Shown: piece by piece, positions 38,142 through 47,717 of the stretch
How the letters are laid out: each line of letters starts with the position of its first letter
How positions within the stretch are numbered: the stretch's first letter is position 1
Source of the DNA: Halomonas meridiana
Lineage (GTDB): Bacteria > Pseudomonadota > Gammaproteobacteria > Pseudomonadales > Halomonadaceae
NCBI RefSeq assembly: GCF_009846525.1
Contig: NZ_CP024621.1
Span: 868,001 to 932,000, forward strand
DNA: 64,000 bases
Reading direction: 5' to 3'
Position numbers and translations under genes: made by a program
The notes under the pieces: generated by a model
Database searches by the model: none
Told to the model about the DNA's origin: nothing
What the model saw: the letters and a program-made list of their open reading frames with translations, nothing else

Positions 38142-39749
38142 CTACAGCGGCAGCACGGCCCCATCGGTGCGCGGTTCAGTACCGCCTTGCAGCACGCCGC
38201 TCTCAGAGTCGCGTAGAATAATTTGACCACGGCCAAAGCTAATCGAATCCGCCACCTTAACAATCTTGTGTCCGCGCCGAGCGAGGGCCAGCGCTAAATG
38301 GTTGGGGAAGTCGGCTTCCACTTCCACGGTTCTGCCGGTGGTCCATTTCCAACGGGGCATATCCAGCGCGGCCTGTGGGTTTAACTGATCCTCAATCATG
38401 GCGGTGACCACCTGAACTTGGCCCTGAGGCTGCATATAGCCGCCCATGACGCCAAACGGCCCAACGGCTTGATTATCTTTAGTGATAAACCCGGGAATGA
38501 TGGTGTGATAGGTGCGCTTGCCGGGTGCCAGAGCATTTGCATGCTCAGGGTCTAGCGAGAACGACCAGCCGCGGTTTTGCAGGCTAATCCCGGTGCCGGG
38601 AACCACCATGCCGGAACCAAAGCCTTTAAAGTTACTTTGGATAAACGACACCATATTGCCTTCGTCGTCAGCCGTGGCTAGGTAGACGGTGCCGCCTTGC
38701 AACGGGTTGCCGTGCGCCGGGTCAACGGCCTGATCACCGATTAGCGCAGCGCGTGCGGTGAGGTAGGCATCATCTAGCATTTGCTCGGTGGTGGGGGCCA
38801 TCGCGCTGCGTTCGGTGATGTGCTTGAAGCCATCCATATAGGCCAACTTCGTGGCTTCAATCCGTCGGTGTAGGGTTTCAACGGCATCGCCTGGGCACGG
38901 GTCTAACCGTTCCAGCATGCCGAGTGCTTGCAGCACGATCATACCGCTGCCGTTCGGTGGAATTTCCCAAATATCATGGCCTTGGTAGCGCACGCTAATC
39001 GGGTCGACCCACTCGGGCTGGTAAACGGCCAAATCCTCTTTACGGATGAGGCCGCCATGCTCGCGGGAGAACGTATCGATGGCCTCAGCCAGTTCACCGC
39101 GATAAAACGCGTCGGCTTTTGTCGCGGCAATCGCGGCTAAGCTTTTCGCGTGGTCAGGGGCGGACCATAACTCGCCAGGGCGCGGTGCCCGGCCTTTAGG
39201 GGCAAAGGTATCAAACCAGGGTTGGAAGGCCGCGTCGGGGTAGGTCGCGTAGTGATGGAAGGCCTCTTCCCACATTTGGTGAATCACCGGCGTTACCGCA
39301 AAGCCCTCTTCTGCCAGCGCGATGGCAGGCGCTAGCAGTTCCGCAAAGGGCAGTTTACCAAAGCGCTCAGAGAGCGCCGCCCAGGCCGCAGGCGCGCCAG
39401 GCACGGTAACAGGCAGCATGCCGTGGTTAGGCATAGCGTCATGGCCAAGCGCTTTCAAAGCTTCAATGGTGGCCGCCTGCGGAGCAGGGCCGCTGGCGTT
39501 GAGGCCATGTAGCTTTCCATTGACCCATACAATCGCGAAGGCGTCGCTGCCAATACCGTTGGAGGTAGGCTCTACCACAGTGAGCGCAGCGGCGGTGGCA
39601 ATCGCCGCATCAATGGCATTGCCGCCTTGCTGCAAAATAGTGATACCTACCTGGGCGGCGAGCGGCTGAGAGGTGGCCACCATACCGCGTTTGCCGAAAG
39701 TGGCCATACGACGTGAGGCACTGGGGTAATAGAGAGCGTTGTTATGCAT
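38142..39749 (-). CDS. Gamma-glutamyltransferase family protein
   Basis: A 535-residue Ntn-hydrolase of the gamma-glutamyltransferase (GGT/YwrD) family. The N-terminal GMVATSQPLAAQVG and GGNAIDAAIATAAALTVVEP are typical. The catalytic Thr is in LQGGTVYLATADDEGNMVSF (about residue 353), where the precursor would cleave itself. The GSGMVVPGTGISLQNRGWSF segment follows. No signal peptide is seen, so it is likely cytoplasmic and YwrD-like rather than periplasmic GGT. It is downstream of two chromate-transport genes with a 40-base gap, probably one operon. Confidence 0.87.
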   Translation of the reverse strand: MHNNALYYPSASRRMATFGKRGMVATSQPLAAQVGITILQQGGNAIDAAIATAAALTVVEPTSNGIGSDAFAIVWVNGKLHGLNASGPAPQAATIEALKALGHDAMPNHGMLPVTVPGAPAAWAALSERFGKLPFAELLAPAIALAEEGFAVTPVIHQMWEEAFHHYATYPDAAFQPWFDTFAPKGRAPRPGELWSAPDHAKSLAAIAATKADAFYRGELAEAIDTFSREHGGLIRKEDLAVYQPEWVDPISVRYQGHDIWEIPPNGSGMIVLQALGMLERLDPCPGDAVETLHRRIEATKLAYMDGFKHITERSAMAPTTEQMLDDAYLTARAALIGDQAVDPAHGNPLQGGTVYLATADDEGNMVSFIQSNFKGFGSGMVVPGTGISLQNRGWSFSLDPEHANALAPGKRTYHTIIPGFITKDNQAVGPFGVMGGYMQPQGQVQVVTAMIEDQLNPQAALDMPRWKWTTGRTVEVEADFPNHLALALARRGHKIVKVADSISFGRGQIILRDSESGVLQGGTEPRTDGAVLPL

Positions 39750-39789
39750 GGGAGTCCTTTCTCGTGAAGGAGGGCGCTAAGAGAGGTTA

Positions 39790-40320
39790 TCAGCCTAACA
39801 AAAGCCCTCCATAAACCAAGGCGCCGATAACGACAAAAGCGGGATGGGTGTTGAAACGCACAAGCGCAATTGCGGCCACGATACCGATAATCAGCGTGTG
39901 GAGAAGGCCGCTTGCCGCCAAACTTTCCGTGAAAAAACCGAGGGTAAGCCACGCCATCATCATGGCAATGACGGGGCGTACCCACTGGCTCATGCGCTTG
40001 ACGCGCGGGGAGTCGCGGTGGCGATAGAGAAGCCCGAGTGCGCCAAGCATGAGCAGCAGGGAAGGGACCACCGTGGCAGCCACGGCAACGAACGCCCCAC
40101 CAATGCCGGCGACCTCGTAGCCCACATAGCCCGCCATTTTGGTGGCGATCGGGCTCGGGAGCGCATTGCCGAGCGCCAAGGTTTCAGCAAAACCCTGCGA
40201 GGTCATCCAGCCGTAGCGGCCTACCACTTCCGCCTCGATCAGCGGAATGATGGCGGGACCACCGCCGTAGCCAATGATGTTAGGAATGAAAAACGCTAAA
40301 AAGAGATCCCAATAAATCAT
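39790..40320 (-). CDS. Chromate transporter, half-size subunit B
   Basis: A 176-residue membrane protein of the CHR family, half-size type. It begins with the conserved FFIPNIIGYGGGPAIIPLIEAEVV pattern and has LALGNALPSPIATKMAGYVG. Half-size CHR proteins work as pairs. Its ATG overlaps the stop of the preceding subunit by 4 bases (40317-40320), so translation is coupled. Annotated substrates are chromate and related anions; the natural substrate here is unproven. Confidence 0.87.
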   Translation of the reverse strand: MIYWDLFLAFFIPNIIGYGGGPAIIPLIEAEVVGRYGWMTSQGFAETLALGNALPSPIATKMAGYVGYEVAGIGGAFVAVAATVVPSLLLMLGALGLLYRHRDSPRVKRMSQWVRPVIAMMMAWLTLGFFTESLAASGLLHTLIIGIVAAIALVRFNTHPAFVVIGALVYGGLLLG

Positions 40321-40874
40321 GCGGCACCCTCCGCGCGTTTTTTACCGGAAGGGCGCAGCAGTGCGGCGAGCAGAATGGCCCCAATCACCCAGCCGGGGTG
40401 AACGCCGAGCCAATAAATCACGCCACCAGCGATGACCGCCATAACGATGCTGACAAGCCAGCCCAGGGCGGCTTTGGATTTATCGAAGAAGTCCCAGGTA
40501 AGCTGAGCCATCATGACCATGACCACGGGAACGACCGCTTGCCCCATGCCGCGTATCCAACCCACGTCGCGGTAGCGGCTAAAAATGCCTAGCATCACAA
40601 TCATGGCAACGATCATCGGCAAAATGACGGCGATGACCGCAGCAACGCAGCCGCTGGTGCCTGCCACACGATAACCGATGTAGCCGGGCATTTTGGTGGC
40701 AATGGGGCCGGGTAGGGTGTTGCCAATGGCGAGCACGTCGGCAAACTCTTCATCCGTGAGCCACTGGTGGCGTGTCACGACTTCCGCGCGGACCAGCGGT
40801 ATCATGGCAGGGCCGCCGCCAAAGCCGAAAATGCCGACGCGGAAAAATGCCCAAAAGAGTGCGGTTTGCTTCAT
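40317..40874 (-). CDS. Chromate transporter, half-size subunit A
   Basis: A 185-residue CHR-family membrane protein with FFRVGIFGFGGGPAMIPLVRAEVV and LAIGNTLPGPIATKMPGYIG near the N-terminus. It shares the same motifs as the second subunit but inverted charge placement at the C-terminus (GKKRAEG) suggests opposite topology (inference). The start at 40874 (MKQTALFW) fits the family. An in-frame ATG at 40901 would add nine residues; neither has a strong ribosome site. Confidence 0.85.
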   Translation of the reverse strand: MKQTALFWAFFRVGIFGFGGGPAMIPLVRAEVVTRHQWLTDEEFADVLAIGNTLPGPIATKMPGYIGYRVAGTSGCVAAVIAVILPMIVAMIVMLGIFSRYRDVGWIRGMGQAVVPVVMVMMAQLTWDFFDKSKAALGWLVSIVMAVIAGGVIYWLGVHPGWVIGAILLAALLRPSGKKRAEGAA

Positions 40875-40947
40875 GGGGTTAACGCCTGAAGAGGAGGCCA
40901 TGGGGTCAGCAACATAAAAAGAGTGCCCTTTTTATCGTTTGTAGATT

Positions 40948-40963
40948 AAAAAATCGATTATTT
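40948..40963. promoter_or_regulatory. Palindromic operator candidate between chr-ggt operon and GntR gene
   Basis: AAAAAA-TCGA-TTATTT is a 16-base palindrome with a single mismatched pair in an AT-rich segment between the divergent chromate-transporter and GntR genes. It is a plausible binding site for that regulator, but it does not match the usual FadR-family TTGT/ACAA pattern closely. Confidence 0.4.
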
Positions 40964-41066
40964 TGTCTAAAATAGAATATAGGTGAGCCCCGCAAGAGGC
41001 GTCAACACGTCACCATGGGTTTTTCGTTAACCGATCCCTGGCAAAGGTATGCAAAAGGACTCCGGA

Positions 41067-41735
41067 ATGAACAAGCATATGCAGCTTCCCACTAGCAGCG
41101 CCTCAAGCCCTATTTATGATGTGCTGCGTCGGGACTTGGTCGGCGGTCGCTTCAAAGCGGGTGAGAAACTCGCCATCAACGCGCTGAAAGAGCAGTACCA
41201 AGTCGGCCTCAGTCCGCTCCGTGAGGCGCTGAACAAGCTGGCGGCGTATGGGCTGCTGGTGCAGGAGAATCAGCGCGGGTTCAGGGTACCCAAGCTCTCC
41301 CGCGAAGAGCTCGATGACATTGCCCGGCTGCGCACCGAGTTGGAGGGCATGGCGTTAGAGCGGGCCATTGCCCACGGCGATGCCGTATGGGAAGCCGATT
41401 TGCTGGCGGCAGCGCATCGACTCAAGCGCGCCGACATTACCTTGGATAAAGGCGAGGAGTGGGAACGGCTGCACACTCAGTTTCACCGCACGCTCGTAGC
41501 ACCTTGTGGTTCGGTGTGGTTATTACGGTTTATTGAGCAGTTGCACGACCAGTTCGACCGCTATCGGCGTTTAGGGCCAAAGATGCCCACCATCCGCCAA
41601 GAGCTGGATGAACAGCACCACGAATTGGTCGAACTGGCGCTTCAGCGCGACGCCACCGCTGCACGGGCACTGATGGATGACCATATCCACAAATCTTACG
41701 AAGTCGCGTTGGCTCGTTACCAGCAGCACGCCTGA
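41067..41735 (+). CDS. GntR-family regulator, FadR/FCD subfamily
   Basis: A 222-residue regulator. The N-terminal winged helix (about 15-75) has YDVLRRDLVGGRFKAGEKL and QYQVGLSPLREALNKLAAYG. The C-terminal FCD domain (about 90-215) supplies metal-site residues including LRTELEGMALERA, HTQFHRTLV and LDEQHHELVE. The divergent position to the chromate-transporter/gamma-glutamyltransferase genes suggests it controls them (inference). The start at 41067 has AAGGACTCCGGA; an ATG at 41049 is in frame. Confidence 0.87.
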   Translation: MNKHMQLPTSSASSPIYDVLRRDLVGGRFKAGEKLAINALKEQYQVGLSPLREALNKLAAYGLLVQENQRGFRVPKLSREELDDIARLRTELEGMALERAIAHGDAVWEADLLAAAHRLKRADITLDKGEEWERLHTQFHRTLVAPCGSVWLLRFIEQLHDQFDRYRRLGPKMPTIRQELDEQHHELVELALQRDATAARALMDDHIHKSYEVALARYQQHA

Positions 41736-41829
41736 CGTATTTGCCAGGGGATCCCTGTACACTGGGGGCCAGCGCGTGGCACTCGCCACTTGAATGAACG
41801 CAGGAAAGAAGGCCACCGTGGGAGTGGGT

Positions 41830-42396
41830 ATGACGCAAGAAGCCGATCAGCAAGTCGTGGAACAGACACTCGCGTGGGTGCGCCAATTTATCGTAGGGCA
41901 CGACATTTGCCCTTTCGCCAAGCGGGAGTTGGAGAACGACACGATCCGTGTGGAAGTCGTGCGTTCCAAAAAGTTACAGGTGGCGCTCGAAGAGCTGGCG
42001 GCGGAGCTTGCGTGGCTCGATGAGCATCCTGACACCGAAACCACGCTGATCGTCTTCCCGACGCTGTTCAAGAGCTTCGATCATTACCTGGATTACGTCG
42101 ACATGGCTGACAACCTGCTAGTTGAGCTGGGTTACGAAGGGGTATATCAGCTAGCCACGTTTCATCCCGACTACTGTTTCGACGATGCTGACCCCGATGA
42201 TGCTGCCAACTACTCGAACCGTTCACCCCATGCCATGTTGCACGTGCTGCGCGAGGCCAGTGTCGAGAAAGCCATCGCGTTTTATGGGGACACGGCCGCC
42301 ATTCCCGAGCGGAATATCGCTTATCTGAGCGCCCTTGGCAGCGTCGCCGCCGAAGCGCAGCGGCAGGCATGTTTCAATGCGCTTCCCCATAAATGA
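41830..42396 (+). CDS. DUF1415 family protein
   Basis: A 188-residue conserved cytoplasmic protein of unknown function. DUF1415 landmarks are visible: WVRQFIVGHDICPFAKRELE (near 14-33), LIVFPTLFKSFDHYLDYVDM, LVELGYEGVYQLATFHPDYC, YSNRSPHAMLHVLRE. The Cys in DICPFAK and several His/Asp are conserved-looking. The start at 41830 follows GGAGTGGGT; an in-frame ATG at 41794 is possible. Its 3' end overlaps the convergent diguanylate cyclase gene by 23 bases. Confidence 0.82.
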   Translation: MTQEADQQVVEQTLAWVRQFIVGHDICPFAKRELENDTIRVEVVRSKKLQVALEELAAELAWLDEHPDTETTLIVFPTLFKSFDHYLDYVDMADNLLVELGYEGVYQLATFHPDYCFDDADPDDAANYSNRSPHAMLHVLREASVEKAIAFYGDTAAIPERNIAYLSALGSVAAEAQRQACFNALPHK

Positions 42397-44029
42397 CCAG
42401 TCGGTGTTTTCCTTTGTTTTTGGCTTGATAGAGCGCGATATCGGCTAGTTGGATGACCTGCTCGATATCGTGGCCATGCTGAGGCCACCATGCGGCGCCC
42501 AAGCTGCAGCCGACTTGCGCTCGGTGTCCGCCGGGCAGCAGAACGGGCGTTGCGATACGTTGTAGCAGCCGCTGACCCACGTCCGTTGCAAGATAGGCGC
42601 TGTGCTCGGCGGTGCTTTTGAGAATCATCACGAACTCATCGCCTCCTAAACGGGCTACCACATCGCCGCTGCGTAGCGTTGACTTGAGGCGCTGAGTGAT
42701 TTCGATCAGCAACAAATCCCCCGCGTGATGACCAAGTTCATCATTGACCCGTTTGAAGCCATCCAAGTCGAATAGCAGGACGATCACACTCTGCTGCTGG
42801 CGATGTGCGTCAGGCAGCGTGTGCTGTAGGTACTGGGTTAGAAAGGCGCGGTTAGGCAACCCGGTCAACGGATCGGTATTGGCCAAATCTTCCAAACGGC
42901 TAATGGTCTGGCGCTGGTCGATCAAGCGCTCCACCATGTCGCGCATGGAGGTCGATAGCCGCTTCAGCTCGGGAGAGCCGGTTTCCAGGGTGATGACGCC
43001 GCGGTGGGTGGCCGCTTGAATGTTGTCGGCCGCCCGGGCAAGGCGCGTCAGCGGTGCGACCAAACGGGACGCGACGAGCCAGCCAATGATGGAAAACATC
43101 AGCGCCACCAGCAGCCCCGTTCCTAATATGAGCTCGTAAAGCTGCTCGACGGGCGCAAAAGCGTTGGTCACGGGCTGTCGGCTCACGGCGACCCAGCCCA
43201 AACCTGGAAAGTCTCCAAATCCTTGGCTTCGGGCTACGCCCGTGACATAGCGCTGTCCGTCTGGCCAGGTTTCGATGGACCACGCAGGCATGGGGCTATC
43301 AGAAGCGTTCTCCAGGAACGCCAGCGATTCACCGATGAGCTCCTCCGGCCCGAGAATGACCCTGCCTTGAGAAGAGAGCAGGAGTAGTTCCGTTTGCTGT
43401 GCGCGAAGCTGTGGGGAAAACATGGAGTTCTTCACCTGCGTTGCCCACTCCCAGCTCAGGTGTACGCCCAACACGCCGGTAAAGGTGCCGCGTTGGTCGT
43501 AAAGGGGCGCGGCGATATCGACGAATTGAACGGGCTCGCCAGTGGGGTTGGGAAGTAGCTGGGCCAGCATGACGGCATCATGCACGTCGCCCACCCACAG
43601 TGCTTGCCGTCCCTCGATAAACACGGGCCGCTGAGCAATCGACGTCCCTTCGAGAACTCCTCCGGTAGAGGCGACGACCAGGCCAGTGGCATCCGTCACG
43701 CCAATCCAGGAAAGCACGTCATAGTTGCGCTGCAGGTGTTCGAGCTGGGCGCGTACCGAGAAGCGATCGGTGCGGTCGGCAAACTCTTGAATACCCAGCA
43801 GCAGGCGCACTTCTTTGATCCGCGCATCCATGCTGCGGTTGAGCTTATCCACCATTTGGTAAGCGGTATCGGCACTGCTATAGCCAATATTCGCCTCGAG
43901 CTGAATGGCCGCTTCCCGGGAAGCGACCCAACTCAGCAGTAGCGTAATGGCGACCACTAACGAGGTGATGAGGCCAATGATGCGTGTGCGTAGAGAAACA
44001 CGCCTCAAAAGGGACGAGTGGTTAGGCAT
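42374..44029 (-). CDS. Diguanylate cyclase with periplasmic cache-type sensor
   Basis: A 551-residue inner-membrane protein. TM1 (about 16-38), a periplasmic double-cache-type sensor (about 40-290: WIGVTDATGLVVASTGG, FVDIAAPLYDQRGTFTGVLG), TM2 (near 300-322), a HAMP-like linker and a C-terminal GGDEF domain (about 390-548) with DPLTGLPNRAFL, FDLDGFKRVND and an intact GGDEF active site. RSGD, five residues before GGDEF, is the inhibitory I-site. It should make c-di-GMP, opposite to the EAL protein at 32990-34150. The start at 44029 (MPNHSSLLRRV) gives the expected TM1 position. Confidence 0.9.
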   Translation of the reverse strand: MPNHSSLLRRVSLRTRIIGLITSLVVAITLLLSWVASREAAIQLEANIGYSSADTAYQMVDKLNRSMDARIKEVRLLLGIQEFADRTDRFSVRAQLEHLQRNYDVLSWIGVTDATGLVVASTGGVLEGTSIAQRPVFIEGRQALWVGDVHDAVMLAQLLPNPTGEPVQFVDIAAPLYDQRGTFTGVLGVHLSWEWATQVKNSMFSPQLRAQQTELLLLSSQGRVILGPEELIGESLAFLENASDSPMPAWSIETWPDGQRYVTGVARSQGFGDFPGLGWVAVSRQPVTNAFAPVEQLYELILGTGLLVALMFSIIGWLVASRLVAPLTRLARAADNIQAATHRGVITLETGSPELKRLSTSMRDMVERLIDQRQTISRLEDLANTDPLTGLPNRAFLTQYLQHTLPDAHRQQQSVIVLLFDLDGFKRVNDELGHHAGDLLLIEITQRLKSTLRSGDVVARLGGDEFVMILKSTAEHSAYLATDVGQRLLQRIATPVLLPGGHRAQVGCSLGAAWWPQHGHDIEQVIQLADIALYQAKNKGKHRLVIYGEAH

Positions 44030-44108
44030 GGGTGGGCCAAGCACGTTGTGGTAATGAGAAGACCCTAGCGTAATTTTTGTTATGGCACGAATCGGCGGGG
44101 TCAACGGA

Positions 44109-44141
44109 GGCCGCGTGGGCATGGGGATCACCCACGCGGCC
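44109..44141. terminator. Hairpin after the chemoreceptor at 44153-45826
   Basis: GGCCGCGTGGG (44109-44119) and CCCACGCGGCC (44131-44141) form an 11-bp stem with an 11-base loop, 12 bases after the chemoreceptor stop on the minus strand. No T-run. Confidence 0.6.
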
Positions 44142-44152
44142 ATAAGGCTTAG

Positions 44153-45826
44153 TTAAAACTCTTCCCACTCGGGCTCAGCGGTGGGGCGCTGGCGCTGCGT
44201 TACGCTCTTGCTTGGCGAGGGAGCGTGTAAACGCTGGGCGGGCGCAGAAGCGGGTTGAGCAAGCGCCGCGTGGCGGCTGGTGCCGTTGAGCCGGAACGCG
44301 GCGACCAGGTCTGCCAGTCGAGACGCTTCGTCTTGCAGCGAAGCCGATGCGGTGCTGGTCTCCTCTACCAAAGAGACGTTCTCCTGGGTGGCGGAATCCA
44401 TCTCGGCAATCGCGGTGCTGATTTGGCTAATGCCGGACTCCTGCTCCTTCGCTGCCAGCGCCAGTTCTTGCATCATATCGTTGACGCGTACGATGGCTTG
44501 GTTGATGTCATCCATGCTTTCGCCATTTTTCAGCGCCTGATCGGCCCCTTGCGCGATACGGCTGGCGATATCCTCGATCATCGTACGAATCTCTTTCGAG
44601 GAGTTGGAGGTTTTCGTTGCCAGCGAGCGCACCTCACTCGCTACGACGGCGAAACCACGGCCGTGTTCCCCCGCGCGTGCAGCTTCCACCGAGGCGTTCA
44701 ACGCCAAAATATTGGTCTGGAAGGCGATGGAGTCGATGACCTGAATGATCTCGTTGACTTTCTGCGAGCTGGCCTCCAGTTCGCGCATCAGCACGCTGGT
44801 TTGCTCCGACTCCTGCTTGCCGTGAGCCGCTTTTCTGGAAGCATCCTGTGTCAGGCGCTCGGCCTGAGCAGCAGTGTCGGCGTTTTGACGAACGATGGAG
44901 GAAATCTCATCCATGCTGGCAGCGGTTTGTTGCAGTGCGGCTGCCTGCTGTTCGGTACGTGAGGCGAGATCCTGGCTGCCGCCGGCAATTTGGCGAGAAC
45001 TCGCCGCAACAGCGGTGCTGCTTTGCGAAAGCGTGCCTACCATGGTTTGCAGCTTGCCCTGCATGTCGTGCATGGCGCTGTAGAGTCGGCCAATTTCGTT
45101 TTTTCCACGAGATTCGATCTGGCTGGTCAAATCGCCTTTGGCAATATGCTCACACAGCTCCACCGCGCGCTGTAGCGGACGGACGATGATACGATTGATC
45201 CCCAGTTGAACACCCAGGGATAACAGAAGCGCCAATGCGATCAGCACGCCGCTAACGATCAGGGTGACGGTATGGCTCTGCTCAGCGTGAGCGATGTTCT
45301 CGGCTGCAAGGGCTTGAGCGCGGGTATTGAACGCACGAATCGCGTCAGTCAGTGCGCTGAACTCCTCATTGAAACGTTCGCGATGACGCACGAGGCCCGA
45401 GTAGTTGGCGGCGGCTAAGTCGCTACGAAAGGCGTCGTTGATCATCTGCGGATAATAACGGTCGATGGTAGCAATTAGCGGTGCGCGTGCGGCGGTGGGC
45501 GGTACCTCAATGGCGGTGAACTCGGCAAAGCGTGCATCCGCACGCTCCAGCGCTGCGCGTGCGAGTTCAAGCGCTTCCTGTGCCGAGGCATTGTCACCAC
45601 TTTCTACGTAAGCGGTATAGCGGGCCAAGCGTAAGCGCAGCTCCATTAAATTGACTTCTGCACGATTGATCGACGCCACTTGCTGGGCGGCTACCTCATC
45701 GAGTTCGCGCAAGCTCTCCATCACACTCAATTTGGACATGATACCTGTCGCTGCGATGGCCAGCAGGGCAATCAGCATTAACCCTTGTACGGCTGCCAAC
45801 GTATGTTTGACAGATAAATTTCGCAT
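44153..45826 (-). CDS. Methyl-accepting chemotaxis protein
   Basis: A 557-residue chemoreceptor with TM1 (about 10-30), a four-helix-bundle sensor (about 31-185), TM2 (near 190-212), HAMP, and the canonical tip [18 protein letters not shown] with [18 protein letters not shown]. It ends PEWEEF. It is a close paralogue of the next receptor (46041-47717): long stretches of the signalling domain are the same (for example [19 protein letters not shown]), while the sensor regions differ. The ATG at 45826 has GAGAG upstream; 26 extra upstream codons are not receptor-like. Confidence 0.92.
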   Translation of the reverse strand: MRNLSVKHTLAAVQGLMLIALLAIAATGIMSKLSVMESLRELDEVAAQQVASINRAEVNLMELRLRLARYTAYVESGDNASAQEALELARAALERADARFAEFTAIEVPPTAARAPLIATIDRYYPQMINDAFRSDLAAANYSGLVRHRERFNEEFSALTDAIRAFNTRAQALAAENIAHAEQSHTVTLIVSGVLIALALLLSLGVQLGINRIIVRPLQRAVELCEHIAKGDLTSQIESRGKNEIGRLYSAMHDMQGKLQTMVGTLSQSSTAVAASSRQIAGGSQDLASRTEQQAAALQQTAASMDEISSIVRQNADTAAQAERLTQDASRKAAHGKQESEQTSVLMRELEASSQKVNEIIQVIDSIAFQTNILALNASVEAARAGEHGRGFAVVASEVRSLATKTSNSSKEIRTMIEDIASRIAQGADQALKNGESMDDINQAIVRVNDMMQELALAAKEQESGISQISTAIAEMDSATQENVSLVEETSTASASLQDEASRLADLVAAFRLNGTSRHAALAQPASAPAQRLHAPSPSKSVTQRQRPTAEPEWEEF

Positions 45827-45996
45827 GTTGATTACTCTCATAGGCGGGAAAAGTAGGGGGTATGCTTGGCGAGGAGGGGAGCCTCGCTTGTACATTATCG
45901 ACACAATGAGAGTGATATTGAGAGGTGTGGATCGCTTTTTTCACACTTATTTGCAAAGGTGTGGTTCTAAGCAAGTGACATCTGTGCTTGCCATAC

Positions 45997-46023
45997 AAAA
46001 GGGCCAGCAAGCTGGCCCTTTTT
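45997..46023. terminator. Terminator between the tandem chemoreceptors
   Basis: AAAAGGGCCAG (45997-46007), loop CAAG, CTGGCCCTTTT (46012-46022) with a T-run on both strands. It lies 18 bases after the 46041-47717 gene stop, so the two tandem receptors are probably separate transcripts. Confidence 0.9.
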
Positions 46024-46040
46024 GCCATCGACGCAATGGG

Positions 46041-47717
46041 TTAAAACGCTTCCCACTCTGGCGTGGCGGCGACCCGGGAAGGAGCGGCCGCCGCCAGCGG
46101 CGAGGCGTAAGACGTTTTGAACGTTTGCTGCACGGCAAGCGGGATTTGGCTGTCGCGCAGGGTGTGCGCAAGACGCTTCAATTTGAACTCGTTCACGAGT
46201 TCGGCCAGGCGGCCGGCTTCGTCCTGCAACGAGGCAGACGCCGTACTGGTTTCTTCGACGAGCGAGACGTTCTCTTGTGTCGCCGCGTCCATTTGAGACA
46301 CCGCCGTACTGACCTGGCTGATACCGGAGTCCTGCTCCTTCGCGGCCAGCGCTAGCTCCTGCATCATTTCCGTCACTTGTACGATCGATGCGTTGATGTC
46401 CGCCATGCTTTGGCCATTACGCGTGGTTTGTTCGGCCCCTTGCGCAATACGCTGTGAAATGTCCTCGATCAACTCACGAATCTCTTTGGAAGACGTAGAC
46501 GTTTTGGTGGCTAGCGAGCGCACTTCACTGGCGACCACGGCAAAGCCGCGTCCGTGCTCGCCCGCCCTAGCGGCTTCCACCGAGGCGTTCAGCGCGAGAA
46601 TGTTGGTTTGGAAAGCAATCGAGTCGATGACTTGAATGATGTCGTGCACTTTGTGGGAGGTTTCTTCGAGCTCACGCATTAGCTGGCTGGTGTGCTCGGA
46701 AGCCTGCTTACCGCTGGTGGCTTTCTTGGCGGCCGCTTTCGTGAGCCGTTCGGCCTGCTCGGCGGTATCCGAGTTCTGACGGACGATCGAAGAGATTTCA
46801 TCCATGCTGGCTGCGGTTTGCTGCAGTGCGGCGGCTTGCTGTTCCGTTCGCGATGCTAAGTCCTGGCTGCCACCAGCGATCTGCTTGGAGCTACTGGCCA
46901 CGGCTTCACTGCTTTGATTGAGCGTGCTGATCATCTCTTCGAGTCGATCCTGCATATCATCCATTGCTGCGTAAAGGCGGCCTATCTCATTACTGCCACG
47001 ATCTTCAATCGTGCTGGTGAGATCGCCTTTAGCGATGTTTTCGCAAATGTTGACGGCGCGCTGTAAAGGGGTGAGCAGATATTTGTTAATCGTTGCTTGC
47101 ATCGTGATATAGAGCACGAGGGCTAGCACGACCAAAAAGCCGACCGTTATACCTAGAACTTGGCTATCGCGCAGAGTCTCTGCCGTTCGGGTATTGCCAT
47201 AGTCCAGCGCAAAGCGGTTAAAGTCGCCCACCGCCTGACCAAAGGCTAAAAAAGCGGGATTGATGGTTTCTTTATAGTCGATCAATCCTTCGATATCCGC
47301 ACTGGCAAGCATCGACCTAAGTTCGCTTGTCGCTGCAGCGTTATAGGTGTCATTGATCGTGGAGAGGTAGGAGAAGCGCTCGTCGTCAGGGCCAGTGGGA
47401 ACGCTATTCATCGCTTCGATTCTAGCGTCCGATACGGCGAGGCTCTCTTTTGCAGAGGTCAGTGCATCGTCGACGTTGGCCATCAACCCATTTTGGTAAT
47501 GCTGAGACAGACGCTCTAAGCGAACCCGCATTTCCATGAGGTTGGTCTCTGCCCTAGCCGCCGAACTCGATTGCAGTGCGCTGATATTATTGACGTCTTC
47601 TAGATAGGTAGCCGCCTTGCGTTCGCCCAAATAGCCAAGGAGCCCTACGCCCATCAGCATGATTAAAAGCACGACGAGTGCGCCCGCTATCAGGGTTTTT
47701 ACTGATATTTTTTGCAT
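46041..47717 (-). CDS. Methyl-accepting chemotaxis protein
   Basis: A 558-residue receptor of the same build as the neighbouring one: TM1 (about 8-30), four-helix sensor (about 31-185), TM2 (near 190-210), HAMP, and tip [18 protein letters not shown]. It ends PEWEAF. The sensor region is diverged from the paralogue, so the ligand probably differs. AAGGGAACGGAC precedes the ATG. Its promoter would lie in the AT-rich 340-base gap upstream. Confidence 0.92.
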   Translation of the reverse strand: MQKISVKTLIAGALVVLLIMLMGVGLLGYLGERKAATYLEDVNNISALQSSSAARAETNLMEMRVRLERLSQHYQNGLMANVDDALTSAKESLAVSDARIEAMNSVPTGPDDERFSYLSTINDTYNAAATSELRSMLASADIEGLIDYKETINPAFLAFGQAVGDFNRFALDYGNTRTAETLRDSQVLGITVGFLVVLALVLYITMQATINKYLLTPLQRAVNICENIAKGDLTSTIEDRGSNEIGRLYAAMDDMQDRLEEMISTLNQSSEAVASSSKQIAGGSQDLASRTEQQAAALQQTAASMDEISSIVRQNSDTAEQAERLTKAAAKKATSGKQASEHTSQLMRELEETSHKVHDIIQVIDSIAFQTNILALNASVEAARAGEHGRGFAVVASEVRSLATKTSTSSKEIRELIEDISQRIAQGAEQTTRNGQSMADINASIVQVTEMMQELALAAKEQDSGISQVSTAVSQMDAATQENVSLVEETSTASASLQDEAGRLAELVNEFKLKRLAHTLRDSQIPLAVQQTFKTSYASPLAAAAPSRVAATPEWEAF

